A stretch of 63,938 nucleotides of DNA from Lyophyllum atratum (GCA_014905825.1 JACGCN010000094.1:1-63938), one strand, 5' to 3'. Counted from the stretch's first letter, positions 48,435 through 61,369 are shown. The notes: generated by a model from the sequence alone, not told the origin. Numbers and translations are program-made.

Positions 48435-50912
48435 CTATTCTATGGTTGTATCCCCCCTCCGCTCACCGTCCATTCTGGCCGAGTGACTCCCAAATTGCAT
48501 GGCCTTCTTTTTCCGCTGGCTGGCCTCGATTAATCCCAATTTCCAAGTAGCTACCCTCAACAACATCTTGTCTCCAAGCCCAACCTCCAGTCTAGGGTCC
48601 ATTTTATGGTGCACGGGAAGTCTTGCCAGAAAGTCAACAACAGTGAGGGACAAGAAAGGATGCCGCGTCTCTTTTCCATGCGAAGCGATGACACGGTCAT
48701 CACGTCCCAGATTCCGTATTGGAATGCGGTCTATTTCTAATTGAAGCTGCACATGATCTTGTTGTTAACTCTGATCAAAAGGTATACGTGAACTGTATCT
48801 CACCTCCTCTATCACAGACTGCCATCCGCCAGTGATATACGCAGATCGATGTCTTCCATAGCCACCAAGCAATTCATCCGAACCCAGCCCGTTTAACAAG
48901 ACGCGTGCCGTACTAGTGTACGGCTTTGACTCAGTTCCAGGGGAGCTTCTCACTTGGCCAACGCCCCTAGAGGCAAAGTAAAGTGCAAGCGCCAGACTCT
49001 GTCGTACTATGCCGTCAGATGCACAATCTAGCACGTATAAGGCAGGTCGCACCATATCCATGACGGTTCGCCCAGGCAACATCAGCGACTCTATTGTCTG
49101 GCGTGCGCCTCGAGACTCCTATTGACCAACACATAGTCAGAAAGTGAGTTCCACCAGTAAATCTACACCAACCTCGTATGGCACATCAACTTCGACCTAT
49201 CACTGAAATTGAGCGCTACAAATAGTCAATGCATTCCACCACTTACAAAATTCCAGACACGTCCGGGACACAACCGTCGGAGCTCCTCTACTTCTTGAAG
49301 TCCAGTCTGTCGGTCTGGGACGGCATACGATGTGTGTGTTGACCCTTGTGCAGGTTCTGCAGTCCTCGCCCGCGATTTTCGTTGTTTTTTAGATATGCCG
49401 CCAGGGTTCCCTTCTGTATGGGCCTTTATTTTGCGTGGATTTTCGAATGCGACATTCAGTAGATCTATGGGCTCGTCTAGTGGAATGTGTCTGAAAATTG
49501 TAGGAAAACGCGCTTCACTGGATATAAAGAAAACACGTACTTGTGTGCCAGGAACGTTATCACGGTAGAGTCGATACCTCCACTAAAGAGGACCGCTACT
49601 CGGGCTTGTCCTTCTACGGTTCTTCATGACTATAATTAAGCCACGACTTCGACAGAGCTAGAGAGACGGCTCACGAATGATATGGTATATTCCGGACGCG
49701 GAGCATTACACTTCTATCCAGGTGATAGATGAAGTCTTCAACAACTTTAGTAAGGTGTTCTGGCACTTGGCTGAGGTTCTCTACAGGTGTGATATCTTCA
49801 GATGGTGGTAATAAGGTATTGACCTTGCTTGGTTCAGCCTGAGGGCAATGTCTTCAATGGGTGGGGCATTAAATTAGTGCTCTACTCACGAACGGCGAGG
49901 AGAAAGATGGATCCTGAGGGCTTGACGAACGCCGAGGTATGGGTAAGATTGCTGAGCTAAATTCCGAGTCCTGTAACTGGCAAAGACATCAGTGGGATCC
50001 ATTCACAGGTAGTCGGCTGGTTTACATTATATTGTACCTGAGATAAGTCCAAGCAATATATGTGGTCTGTACAGAGCTCTTCAAAGTCGTATCTGGGATC
50101 GATACCCGCCGACACTGATGCGAGCAGAAGGTAAGGGGACACCGGCGTGGGTTTGTGGATCAAGAGAGAACGACGACCAAGGGGATCTCTTGCAAAAAAG
50201 AGTCGTCGCAAGCTTGACTTCCGGGCCCGGGCGTATGAGAATACAATGGGTCGTGCTATCACTGAGCCATACCTGATAATAGACAAATGCATAGCTGTTG
50301 AAGCGTCAGAGCCTCCATTCCTCGTAGTGAAGACAAAAACCAACGTACGGTCCCTCTATAAATGCAAATAAATCTCTGATTTGTTCCATAGTATCTAATC
50401 TGCGCAATTTTTCGAATAGCTTAACTCCATCGTTTTCCTGAGGAGAGATCTGCAGCAAAACATCAGAACATAACCAGTTTAGGGTAGCAGATCAACCAAC
50501 GTCCATGCCATCAAATATCTGTTACTTGGATCAGGTCTTATATATGCGAATTGAGAGGATGGAAACTACTTGCCTCGCCATTCCAGCATAGCACATCTCC
50601 ACCGCTCCTGTGCGGTTGAACGACGTGACCCTCCCCTCGTAATCGCAGTTCGGAAGCATAGAACTCAAGTGAAAGGTTTCCCGACCCGCACTCTGCGCTA
50701 GGGGGTATGGAAACTTTGTAAAACCCTTGTGCATCTGGACCTTAGCCGAGAAACCATCAACCCCGATAATGAGCTTACGGTCTACGGTCGTGCAATCAGA
50801 ACATACCACGAGCTGCATTCGCAGCCTGCAGCTTCTGGCTCAGATCTTGAAATTTGCCACTTTCCCCGCAATCGGCGTCGTTCGAACGAACAGAGAAGAA
50901 AATTCCACACAT
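48435..50912 (-). CDS. Asparagine synthetase domain-containing protein (ASNSD1 type)
   Basis: This family combines an N-terminal glutamine amidotransferase-like domain with a C-terminal asparagine synthase-like domain; the reaction is not established. The start at 50910-50912 gives MCGIFFSVRS, so Cys2, the usual Ntn nucleophile, would be exposed after Met removal. The first intron joins AANAAR to GPDAQGFYKV. Then come CWNGEIFDGMD, GPYAFVFVFTTRNG and LGRRSLL. The synthase-like part has a VLFSGGIDSTV-like P-loop near 49560-49600, VLLNGLGSDELLGGYGRHRS, HPFLSLTVVDFLARLPVHHK and KKKAMQFGSHSARM, ending at 48435. These last motifs separate ASNSD1 from true ASN1/ASN2. Splicing is complex but no frame break is evident. 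Confidence 0.85.
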
Positions 50913-51072
50913 GGAAGACCAGAAGCAGAAACTTGCCTTCCTAATTAGGTCAGATAACGATACGGTTTCATTTCAGTCACTACTACATCGTGTATACGTC
51001 TGTAACACTGATAAATCTATATGTACTACTTCGGCGCCAACCGTTCTGTTGTACAACTTTTTCGTGTCTAAA

Positions 51073-53077
51073 TTATGTGTTGTAGGTGGAAGCAGAGACA
51101 TTTCCGCCGCGTCCGGTCCAGTTGACGTCTATGTCACGTATTAGAAAGCTTTCCATCAAGAACGGAAGTACTTACGGATGTCGGCATTAGCCTTGAACTT
51201 ATCGTTTTCTTTACCAGGAAGCACACGGAATGTGTGCGCACCAAAGTAGTCACGCTATTGTTTGCGTTTAACGAAATGCAGAGGAAGGACTTTGGCTGAA
51301 CGCACCTGAGCCTGGATAAGGTTAGCGGGCACGATCTCGCTACGGTAACCGTCGAAGAATGCAAGAGCGGTGCTGAAGGCCGGTGTGGGAATTCCCCAAA
51401 GAACAGCCTGGGCAATGACACGCCTCCACCCTGGCTGAGCTTTGTGGACGGCTATAAGGGTCACAGTCAGTCAGCATGGCATTTTGCTTCATATATGCGA
51501 CGCATGTACCTTTGTTGAAGAAATCGTCGAAGAGAAGGGACTCCAGCTTCGGGTCCTTTTGGTATGCAGCGGAAATATCGCGAAGGAACACGCTCTGATG
51601 GCCCGATGTAAGTAACCTCACAAGACAGTGAAATGTGTCAGCGGGAACAGACCTTGATGATACATCCACCGCGCCACATCTTCGCGATGCCAGCATAGTT
51701 AAGGTTCCAGCCGAGCTATACAATGCATTCATACGGTAAAAATCAAACAAAAGCGCCAGATACTGACCTCCTTAGCACTTTCCCTCATGAGCATGAAGCC
51801 CTGCGTGTAAGATATGATCTTTGACGCGTACAGAGCCTGTTCAAGATCGTCGATAAATAGCTGCTTGTCGCCACGGAAAGGCTCCTTCTGAGGTCCAGAA
51901 ATAGCTTTGCTGGCGCGGACGCGCTCTTCTTTGATGGCAGACAGGCAGCGGGCAAAGACCGCCTCTCCGATGAGCGTGACTGGGAGACGTTGTTGAATAA
52001 AAGTATGGATGTCGCACTTTCAGAAATACTGACCGGCTGTTCCTGCGTCAAGAGCGGCAATAGCGGTCCACTTGCCGGTTCCCTTTTGACCCGCCTTATC
52101 GAGAATCTTGTTCACAACGGGCTCCCCATCGTCATCTTTGAACTTCAGGATGTTCGCAGTGATCTCGATCAGGAAAGAGTCGAGGACGCCCTTGTTCCAC
52201 TTGTAGAAGATGTCGGCAATCTCATCTTCGGAAAGACCAAGGCCACGCTTGAGGATGTCGTATGCCTCGGCGATAAGCTGCATGTCACCGTATTCAATGC
52301 CTAATGGGCAAGCATGAGTAACGAGTAACCCGCAGGAAAAAACCTCGTGGAACTCACCATTATGGACCATTTTAACATAGTGGCCGGAACCGGTCTCGCC
52401 GACCCAATCACAACACGGCTCACCGTCGACTTGAGCGGCAGTCTTCTGGAAGATTTCCTTAATCGCGGGCCATGCAGCCGGGGAACCACCGGGCATGAGG
52501 GAAGGCCCATAGCGAGCACCTTCCTCACCTCCTGATACACCGGAGCCAACAAAGAGAAGACCCTTCGCTTCGAGCTCTTTCGTGCGACGGATGGAATCAG
52601 GATAGTGGGAGTTACCGCCGTCAATGATGATGTCTCCCTTCTCAAGGTGGGGCTCAAGCTGTGCAATGAAGTCATCGACAGCCTGTCCTGCCTTAACCAA
52701 GAGGATGATCTTGCGGGGCCTCTTGAGCTTGGAAACCAGCTCTTCAATAGAATGAGCACCCTGCACTTTTGTGCCTAATGGTTTCATTTAAGATTATCTC
52801 GCGTAGATAAGTAAGATGTTGAGTTCACCCTTGGCTTCATTTGCGAGGAAAGCATCAACTTTGGAGGTTGTGCGATTGTAGGCAACGACAACGAAGCCTT
52901 TGTCGTTCATGTTGAGGATCAAGTTTTGACCCTAAAACTTCGTCAATGGCTACATTACGGAGATCGATGAGTAGTCTCATACCATGACGGCGAGGCCGAT
53001 GAGGCCGATATCTCCGCTACATGGGGGAAGATGTAAGTTAGCGAGAGAGGACGGCAGGAAGCAACGTACGTGGCCAT
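51073..53077 (-). CDS. GND1: 6-phosphogluconate dehydrogenase, decarboxylating
   Basis: Third enzyme of the oxidative pentose-phosphate pathway, giving ribulose 5-phosphate, NADPH and CO2. A tiny first exon (ATGGCCAC) joins to [19 protein letters not shown], the Rossmann NADP site. Later exons give [78 protein letters not shown] (catalytic Lys and substrate contacts), [34 protein letters not shown], and the C-terminus [12 protein letters not shown] / [15 protein letters not shown], stop 51073-51075. About eight introns join in phase. Confidence 0.97.
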
Positions 53078-53528
53078 ATTGAATGTGGGGGTGGTGGGTG
53101 GTGGGTGGTGGTGGTTGAGGATTAAGAGTGGGGTGAAGATAGAAAGTGCGAGAGGAGACGGTCCGTCGGATAACAACGGTTGGGTCTGGAGATCTATATA
53201 ATCAGCTTGGTCATCTTGATCGATTTCGGATTTTGCGCGATGTCAGACTCACAGCACGGAGAAAGGCTGGGGTTGACCAGGGTAAATGTCCCTGCCCAGT
53301 ATCCTTCGCGACCTCGTCGCGTGGAGTTGCTTGACGCTGAGCCCTGAGGAGGACGCGCACTAATGGGGCGCGACGGAGTATCGGATGGTGCGTCCCAATT
53401 GGGAAGTTGACGGGCCGGTTGGCCTAGTCGGTGTTAGCCGCCAACTCGTTCCAACAAACGCTCACTGCTGTGAAATCCGCCGTCATACTTACCCCAGGTA
53501 CCCATTACTAGAGAGCTCGGCCCATGTC
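53078..53528. other. Divergent promoter region, GND1 and oxysterol-binding protein
   Basis: About 450 bp between divergent starts. On plus there is a GTGGGTGGT-type short repeat (53090-53115). No TATA box is certain and no gene is visible. Confidence 0.45.
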
Positions 53529-56160
53529 ATGCCGAACGCAATTAGCACGACGGTTGCTATCCTCTCCCCCATGCGTAATGTAAACGCGGATGTCGTGTGC
53601 GAAGGATGGGTCCTCAAGAAACGAAGGAAGAAGATGCAAGGTGTGGAAGACATATATCTACTGCCCCAGGGGACTTAACCATGCGAAAGGATTTGCGCGG
53701 CGCTACTTTACACTGTACCAGTCGGGAATACTTTCGTATTCCTTTGAGCCTGGCCAAGCTGTTCGCGATCAAGTCTCATTGCACCATGCCGCAATATCAA
53801 CGGCCCCCGGGCGCAAAGACGTCCACGTCGACTCTAATACAGCCACATTCCACATAAAATGCCTGAGCACCGAAGACTTCAACATGTGGATGGTGGCCTT
53901 CAGGTCAGGCCATTCCACGTCGCGGTGGACGGCATAGAGACTTAATGAAGGCTGAATTCTAGGAAGTTCGTTTCACTTGGTCTGGAGGCGCGTAAATCGG
54001 CAAGCGTCAGACTCGCTTCACGTCATGGTAGCACAAATGTGAACTTGACCAAGTCTGGGACCTTTGCGGAGGAGATGGGAAAGGTACGTGCATGCAAAGG
54101 TCCGTCTTACCTCGCCTGACCGAAATTAACGCAGACGATCGCTTCGCTAGAAGAGTCCATTCAACTATTAGCTCATGCTGTTCCGGTCCAGTCAAAGAAG
54201 AATCACAGTCTGGGTAAGAAATCTGAGAAAGACAAGTCCAAGGAACCCCATAAAGATTCGAGGTTCGGGCTATTCAAGAGATGTGAGTCAAATGTCATGC
54301 CAATCACAACGCCATCCCAATACTTTTCACAGCGGGACACCATTCTTCGCACGAATTTGGAGCGGATAGCCCTTCTGAACTGGCCTCCGACAACCTTCAC
54401 CCCTCATTTCAACGCGTTCTAACCGTCCTGGAAACCCTTAAATCCCAACATGCATCATTACTAACCTCAATGCAACTACTAGCGGATATCACCCAATCCG
54501 TTGGCCCACCTCTTCCTACAACAGCTGAAGAGGAAAACCACGCAGATTATTCTCCACGGTTAGGCACACCCATTTCGAGACGCTCAAAACGCACGTCCGT
54601 CGCGACCACAGTCAGCGACAGTGTGCACGAGTGGTTTGATGCCCTAGATGGCGCAGAGGAGTTTGTTATGGACGTACAAGTTACCCCAGAAGGAATGGAG
54701 CAACCGAGCCGCATGCTCACGAATGAGAGCCGGAGCAGCCTTAGCGAGCAAGACACCTCCAGCATCGATACAGGCATCGAAGAAGATGCAGTTGTAGATC
54801 AACAGCCTTCCACGCCGACAGGTACTCAACCTACTCATGAGGCTCTTCAGGTGAAACGGCGAACCGAGCTGCCGACATTGCCTGTTGGAGATGAGGGTAG
54901 CCTTTTCGCAATATTGAAGAAAAACGTTGGGAAGGTGCGCATTAAATCAGTTGCCGAGTGACAATTTCACGTTTCATGTTCTGCAGGACCTCTCTACCAT
55001 AACATTTCCTGTTACCTTCAACGAACCGCTGACGCTTCTTCAAAGAGCCGCGGAAGAGGTCGAGTACTACAGTATTCTGGATGAAGCCGCAAGAGCGGAA
55101 AATTCCATCGATAGAATATGCTATGTAGCGGCATTCGCGGTCTCCAGTTATGCGCACACAAGGCATCGATCCGGGAGGAAAGGATTGTCAGTTTTCATTA
55201 TTTCTCTCCAAAACTCTACTAATGCAGGTTACTACATAGTAATCCCATGTTGGGCGAGACATACGAAGATCCGCGGATGAAGTTCATTGCGGAGAAAGTC
55301 CGCCATAATCCACTCGAGATGGCATATCACGCCGAGGGGAACGATTGGGAACTGAATGCCACCTCCTCTGGCAGGACTAAATTCTGGGGTACGTACCGTC
55401 CCTTCACTTCGCCGAAGTATAACCGAACCTCAGTCTTTTCTTAGGTAAAAGCTTGGAAATTATTCCCCTTGGCAGCTCACATTTGAAGATTGGACAAGAT
55501 CACTATGTGTGGCAAGTTCGCTTCTGCTTTCTTCTTCCGAGTATCTAATTTGGCAATTAAAGGAATAAACCTTCCTCTTTCATGAGGAACCTTATGGTCG
55601 GAACCAAGTATCTTGAACACTCCGGCAAAATGACGATTGAGAACACGCGTGACCAAACGCGTTGCGTGCTTGACTTCAAGCAAAACGGTTACTGGGGTGC
55701 GACCAACGTGGTGTCCGGGACAGTCTACAGTGGATCGTCTAGCGACGTCGTCATGCACTTGGAAGGGAAATGGGATGAACAGATGGCCCAGACAGTTGAC
55801 TCTTCAAACTTCCGGGTCCTTTGGCGTATGACATCGTTTCCGAAGAACACCCATGACTATTATGGCTTTACTTCGTTCGGCATCACTCTCAATGAATTGA
55901 CGAGCGATCTTGCTGGGAAGTTACCTCCCACGGACTCACGCTTTCGACCCGATGTGAGGGCGTTGGAGAATGGCGACGTAGACGTTGCGGAAGCTGAGAA
56001 GATTAGGGTCGAGGAAATGCAGCGGGATCGCCGAAAGCACGGCAAAGGCCAACAACCTCGGTGGTTCCACCAGGAGGGAGAAGATTGGATATATTCTGGA
56101 GGTTATTGGGAGGCACGAGAACGGGCTTGGAAAGACGAGGACATCCACTCCTTATGGTGA
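53529..56160 (+). CDS. Oxysterol-binding protein with PH domain (OSH family), altered signature
   Basis: OSH proteins swap sterols or other lipids for PI4P at membrane contact sites. The ATG at 53529 leads to a PH domain (CEGWVLKKRRKKMQGFARRY, FTLYQSGILSYSFEPGQAV ... FNMWMVAFR). A Ser/Thr-rich linker of ~250 residues follows, then the lipid-binding domain (STITFPVTFNEPLTLLQRAA, SNPMLGETYEDPRMKFIAEK, SHLKIGQDHYVWNKPSSFMR, KYLEHSGKMTIEN, DVVMHLEGKWDEQM, YYGFTSFGITLNELT, RWFHQEGEDWIYSGGYWEAR). The usual EQVSHHPP signature reads EKVRHNPL. One intron (55512-55562) is GC-AG. All joins are in phase to a stop at 56158-56160. No ankyrin or GOLD domain is seen. Confidence 0.9.
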
Positions 56161-56661
56161 CCTGTACATATATCTTATACGTATTCGAGAAATAATACTA
56201 ATGCACGCATCTTTTGAAACAAGGCAATTCTATCCCACTTGTGCTTAAAGGCTAGGCGTCATATGTCGAAACTCGTGACAACATCTGGGGACGTTGTGGT
56301 TCTTGCGCGTGCTGATCATGTGCTTCTCTGCGGGTCGTGGCAATTGCAAGCCTCGTGTCGAATGCCTCTTTAGGAAAGCTTGTGTGGATAGACGCCAAGC
56401 ATGCGTTCTCGCGTCAGAATGTGGTTGCCGACTTGGAAGGTCCTCATGATTCCCTCCTTTTCAGGCTGGAAATGTGACGATCTGCATAAACCACCTGGAA
56501 AATCCGCCATTTCCCCGCACCTACCTCATGTGGTTCCTTTGCTTCCGCTTCTTCGATATGGCAGGTAACTCATGCTCTCCGAGCATGATTCGCGTTGTGC
56601 CGGCCTACGTGCTCCTTAAAAGACATGAGCCCAGCGGTCGTTTTTGACCCATAGGATCACT
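56161..56661. other. Intergenic region, promoter of beta-glucosidase
   Basis: About 500 bp, with the 3' end of the OSH gene on the left. GC-rich words such as TCGTGGC occur but I cannot assign a CreA/Mig1-type site with confidence. No gene. Confidence 0.4.
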
Positions 56662-59600
56662 ATGCTCTCCTTGCGTCTCGGAGCCTTGATTGGGCTTGCC
56701 TGTACAGTTACAGCTCAACAACCACTTTACGCCCAGTGTGGCGGAACTGGATGGTCCGTAGTTCCAAACCCGTTGCAGAATAGCAGATGTCAAATGATAT
56801 ATGCAGGAGCGGTGGAACAACTTGTGTCAGTGGTTCAGTCTGCACGAAGCTAAACGACCGTAAGGAACGACTATACTTCTCTACTATTGCTCGCAGAACA
56901 ATATACAGACTATTTACAATGCCTTGCAACTCCATCCACTGCGAGAACGACCCCTACCTCCGTGCCAACGAGCTCAACCACGTCTGCGACATCTAGCGCC
57001 CCTACTAGTTCAAGTACACTGGCAGGTAAGTATTCTTTGCTCTCAATCTTCGGGCAGTGCCAAGATCTCAAGTATCACCAGCAAACATGTCACCGGAGTG
57101 GACCGCCGCTTACACGAAGGTGAATTTTCATCCTTCGCGTGGAGGGGTGGAACCCTGACATGCGCCTGTGTTAGGCCAAGGTTGCAGTTGCTAAACTGTC
57201 ACTCACGGATAAAGTGAACCTCGCCACAGGTGATGCGTTGACCTGGCAAAACTATCGCGTACTGACGACAGACACGAGGCGTTCAATGGCAAAAAGGTAA
57301 TGGGTTGTTTGTGCGTTACCTCGTACATAAGTAGGCTCAGCTTGATCTGCAAGGGAACTGCGTTGGAAATACGCCCGCGATATCATCCATCTCATTCCCT
57401 GGGCTTTGCTTAGAGGGTATGTGTTTTCGCAATTTCGTGAACACACCGAGTTTACTTGCTTCACAGACTCGCCCCTCGGTGTTAGGTTTGCGGACAATGT
57501 GTCAGCTTTTACGGCGTAAGTGGCGAGTTGCTGCTGGAAAGCCTGGTTACTAAATCGACCACGCTGGCAGTGGAATCAACGTTGCAGCTACCTTCAATCG
57601 TACTCTCATGACACAGCATGGGGCTGCGATGGGTGCCGAGTTCCGCGGAAAGGGCATACATGTGGCCCTCGGTCCAATGATGTGCGATTCGCTGCCCTGC
57701 TGCCCCGGGCTTTTAACTGAATACTCGGTAGGAATATAATGCGCGCCCCTGCTGCTGGAAGAAATTGGGAAGGGTGAGTCGCATACGGAGTGACTGTACT
57801 TTACGCTTATGTGGAGCCAGCTTTGGTGGTGACCCATACCTTTCTGGAGAAGCAGCATTCCAGGTGATCACAGGCATTCAATCGCAAGGTGTTCAAGGTA
57901 TGCGTGTCTCGTCACATCGTTGCTTTCGTTCTGTCCATCATGACAACTCATGTAGCCACGGCGAAGCATTACATTAACAATGAACAGGAGCACTTCCGCG
58001 ATTCTAGCTCCTCGAACGTTGATGACAGGTACAGATCCCTCTCTATGCAATAATCTCTGATTGACCCTTCTTTTAGGACTGTAAGATTTTGAATTTTCTA
58101 GTCTGCACTTCACGTTGAGCGATGGAAACAGCAACACGAGATTTACGCTGCCCCAGTATGTTCTACCAAAAACTGGTTCTAAATGTTTTTATGACCCTGT
58201 CCAAAAGTTCTTGCGCAGTGTCCAGGCTAACGTCGCAGCTGTTATGTGCAGTTATAGTTGAGTGACCTTAGTCATCTGTTGTTCCTGTTCTTTAACTTGC
58301 TTGCCATCCATAGACCAAAGTGCGTGCTAGAATCATGATCTCATGCCAATAGCTCAGCTATCCGTCGCCAGTTAATGGTAGTTATGCATGTGAGAATGAC
58401 AAGGTATTGAACGGCATTTTGAAGGGAGAGTATGAATTCCCCGGTTGTAAGTTCACATTGCCTCCTTGATTCTCACTCAAATGGGACTTCACATCGTTCA
58501 GATGTCATGTCGGGTATGTTGGCCTGAACTCAAAACTCGATATCATATTGACGTTTACGCTCACAGATTGGTGGGCAACTGTAAGCTGGTCTAGCCGATT
58601 GTTAGGCCCTATATCACATCCGTTCTTCCCTGTAGCACTCGACACTGTCCGTCAATAAGGGTCTCGATGTAAGTTATCTGGTTCCAGTCCGTTTTGCCTT
58701 GCTGATCTCCCGCTGCAACCAGATGACCATGCCAGGTGATTTCCCTTTGTAAGGGGTGTGCCTCTGATTCTGATAACTCAATCACTCATAGGCGACATCG
58801 CATTGAACTCGGGTGCGCATCTCCCTCGCATGAGAAAAGGAGAAAAGAGGTCTGACCATTGACATCAAGGCACCACTTATTTCGGCCAGGCATTAATAAA
58901 CGCTGTTCAATCGGGGACCGTGGCTCAATCACGCATCGATGTACGGTTCCATAATTTTTGTAGATTGATCATGAGGCTGACTCATTTCGAAATCCACAGG
59001 ACATGGCACTCCGTATCCTTGCAGCTTGGTAGGTGATGACGTGGTTCGGTTTTTTTTCCCCACTCACAACTCGGGCAGGTATCTCCTTAAGCAAGACTCT
59101 GGTTTTCCTGCTGTCAACTTCAATGCATGGGACCTTAATGCACCAGTCAATACTCATGCAAATGTCCAGGCTGACCATAAAAAGTTTGACGCGCAGTCAT
59201 ACTTCATATAACTTTGTTAACTGTTACCGATTGGCAGCCTTATTCGTACCGTCGGAGCTGCCTCGACTGTTTCTCCTAAAGAACGTGAACAAAGTCCTGC
59301 CACTTGGCTCTCTGAAGAGCATAGGCATCATTGGTAATGGCGCTGGGGCTAGTTCCCGGGGGCCCAATGGGTGCGTCAATAACCGGAACACAGTGCCAAT
59401 AATGATGAGAACTCAAATGCATCTAGTTATGGTGACAGGGCTGGAAATGAGGGTGTTCTAGCTATGGGTGCGCTTCTAGAAATGGCAACGAGCAGACGTA
59501 TCTGAATTCCCAGTAGGGTGGGGAAGTGGTACAGCTGAATTTCCGTACTTGATCACTGTTTGAATTGTTTGTCTTTTCGCAACCGCTGCGTGTCTGACCC

Positions 59601-61073
59601 CTTTTACTCTTGCATAGCCGCTCGACGCTATCACGACCAAAGCCAAGACAGCCGGTACAACCGTATCTTCGTCTTTGAGTGACACCGATCTAAACGCCGC
59701 CGCAAACGTTGCCGCTGGAAAGGATGTCGCGATTGTATTCATCACAGGTTGGTCAAGCAGCTGCCTGACTCCTGACACCCTGACATCCTTTACACCTCTG
59801 GATAGCCGACTCTGGGGAAGGATATTTGACTGTGGAAGGTCAGACAACATCTTACGAATGTCGAAGGTGCGAAACAACTTTGGTAACTTGATCTAGGTAA
59901 TGCTGGGATCGGAACAACTTGCAGGCATGGCATGGAGGGGTGAGTTGGTTGCAATGTATCTCTTTACCGTCGGCTGACGGTGTTATAACAGGACGCTCTA
60001 GTGACTAAGGTGGCTGGTGCGAATTCCAAGACAATCGTTGTTGTCAACAGCGTTGGTCCTATCGTGATGGAGTCCTGGATAAACCATGTCAATGGTTCGG
60101 TTTACTGACTGGCTCCGGAGTTCTGTTTTTCTGACGATTTCATTTCCAGTCACCGCCGTGGTAAAGCTCAATTTGACCCCATCCTGAATTCATAGTAACT
60201 TTGTGGCGCTTGCCTTTTCCAAAGGTCTGGAGTGGGCTACCTGGACAGGAAGCTGGTAAGCACAGTGTCCAAGTGAGAATATCATTTTAGTTGACTGGTC
60301 ATCCAGGAAACGCCGTTGCTGACGTCCTTTATGGTGTATATAACCCAAGGTGACGTCTTGTAGACTGTCATCAACGCTATTCCTAAGGCTTTTTTGCAGC
60401 GGTTCGCCTTCCGTACACTATCGGAAAGAGCGTTACAGACTACTCAGCCCAAGTGCTCTACAGTTCTCACGGTGGCGTCCCCCAGCTGCCCTACTCCGAA
60501 GGGCTGCCTCGTCGATTATCGTCATTTCGACAAAAACAGCATTGCGCCACGCTTCGAATTTGGTTTCGGTCTCTCTTATAGCACGTTTCCAATACTCCGC
60601 CTTGAGCATTTCGGGCTCCACCGCCGGAGGAAGTGCGCCAACTGGATCTGCGCTTGACCCTTGGTATAAATACCGTTGACTCGATCAAGTCAATTGCCTG
60701 AGACTTTCTCACAGGCTGCACACGAAAGTTATCACCGTTACCTTCTCCATCAACAATTCTGGAGCAGTGGCTGGCCATGAGGTTCGCCTACCGGAACCCA
60801 TTGACATGACAGTTTACTGATGTTTCGTAGATCCCTCAACTGTACACCACTCCACCCACGTCAATCCAGTCCTGCGCCCAAGATTTAAAGGGTTTTGACA
60901 GCGTTTATCTTACGCCTGGACAGAGCAAGACGGTGACGATGCAGCTTTCAAGATACGATCTTTCATTTTGGAACGTTGTTAGTCAACGCTGGCAAGTGCC
61001 GGCGGGTACACACGGGATATCTATCGGCGCGAGTAGCAGAGATATTCGCCTGACGGGTTCTATGACAGTGTAA
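56662..61073 (+). CDS. Secreted GH3 beta-glucosidase with N-terminal CBM1 (frame broken in 3' half)
   Basis: Releases glucose from cellobiose and related glucans outside the cell. Signal peptide MLSLRLGALIGLACTVTA, then a cellulose-binding CBM1 spread over small exons (YAQCGGTGW, SGGTTCVSGSVCTKLND, YTDYLQCL). A Ser/Thr/Pro linker follows, then GH3: CLEDSPLGVRFADNVSAF, NVAATFNRTLMTQHGAAMGA, HVALGPMMNLLRCPAAGRNW, FQVITGIQSQGVQATAKHYI, VMSDWWATHSTLSVNKGLDM (Asp of SDW is the nucleophile), AMGWGSGTAEFPYL, ADSGEGYLTVEG, and VDYRHFDKNSIAPRFEFGFG. It ends DIRLTGSMTV, stop 61071-61073. There are more than twenty introns. One-base breaks occur at about 59271, 59394, 59906, 60403, 60507 and 60587. CBM1-GH3 enzymes are known in white-rot fungi (Phanerochaete Cel3A). 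Confidence 0.88.
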
Positions 61074-61369
61074 AGACTGGGTAAATGGGTTTGTAAGGAA
61101 TTCATCTTGTCGTGTAGGGCCTTAAGAGATTAAATCTTTGTTTTGATTTCAATCATTCTCGCTAGATTGAAGACTCTCGTGCTAGGAGGTTGAATGACTG
61201 ATGGTGTGTGCCAAGTGTGTGAGCTGCCGTTTGGTAGTAGGTACTTCAGCCTAGTAGAATTGGCTGGATGGTTATGTTATGTAAACAACGATCGGCCGAA
61301 GATGCTAAATGAATTGCCCAACTTGGTATAAAATATTTTCGGTCATAAGCTTGGCTCTCAGCTAGCGCC
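61074..61369. other. Intergenic region
   Basis: About 300 bp between the beta-glucosidase stop and the aconitase start, holding the former's 3' end and the latter's promoter. Nothing else seen. Confidence 0.5.

Noticed and set aside
56662..61073. Beta-glucosidase region as an old pseudogene, because no long open frame exists
   Set aside because: Most frame changes are explained by short introns with good borders, and catalytic motifs are intact; only six isolated one-base breaks remain.
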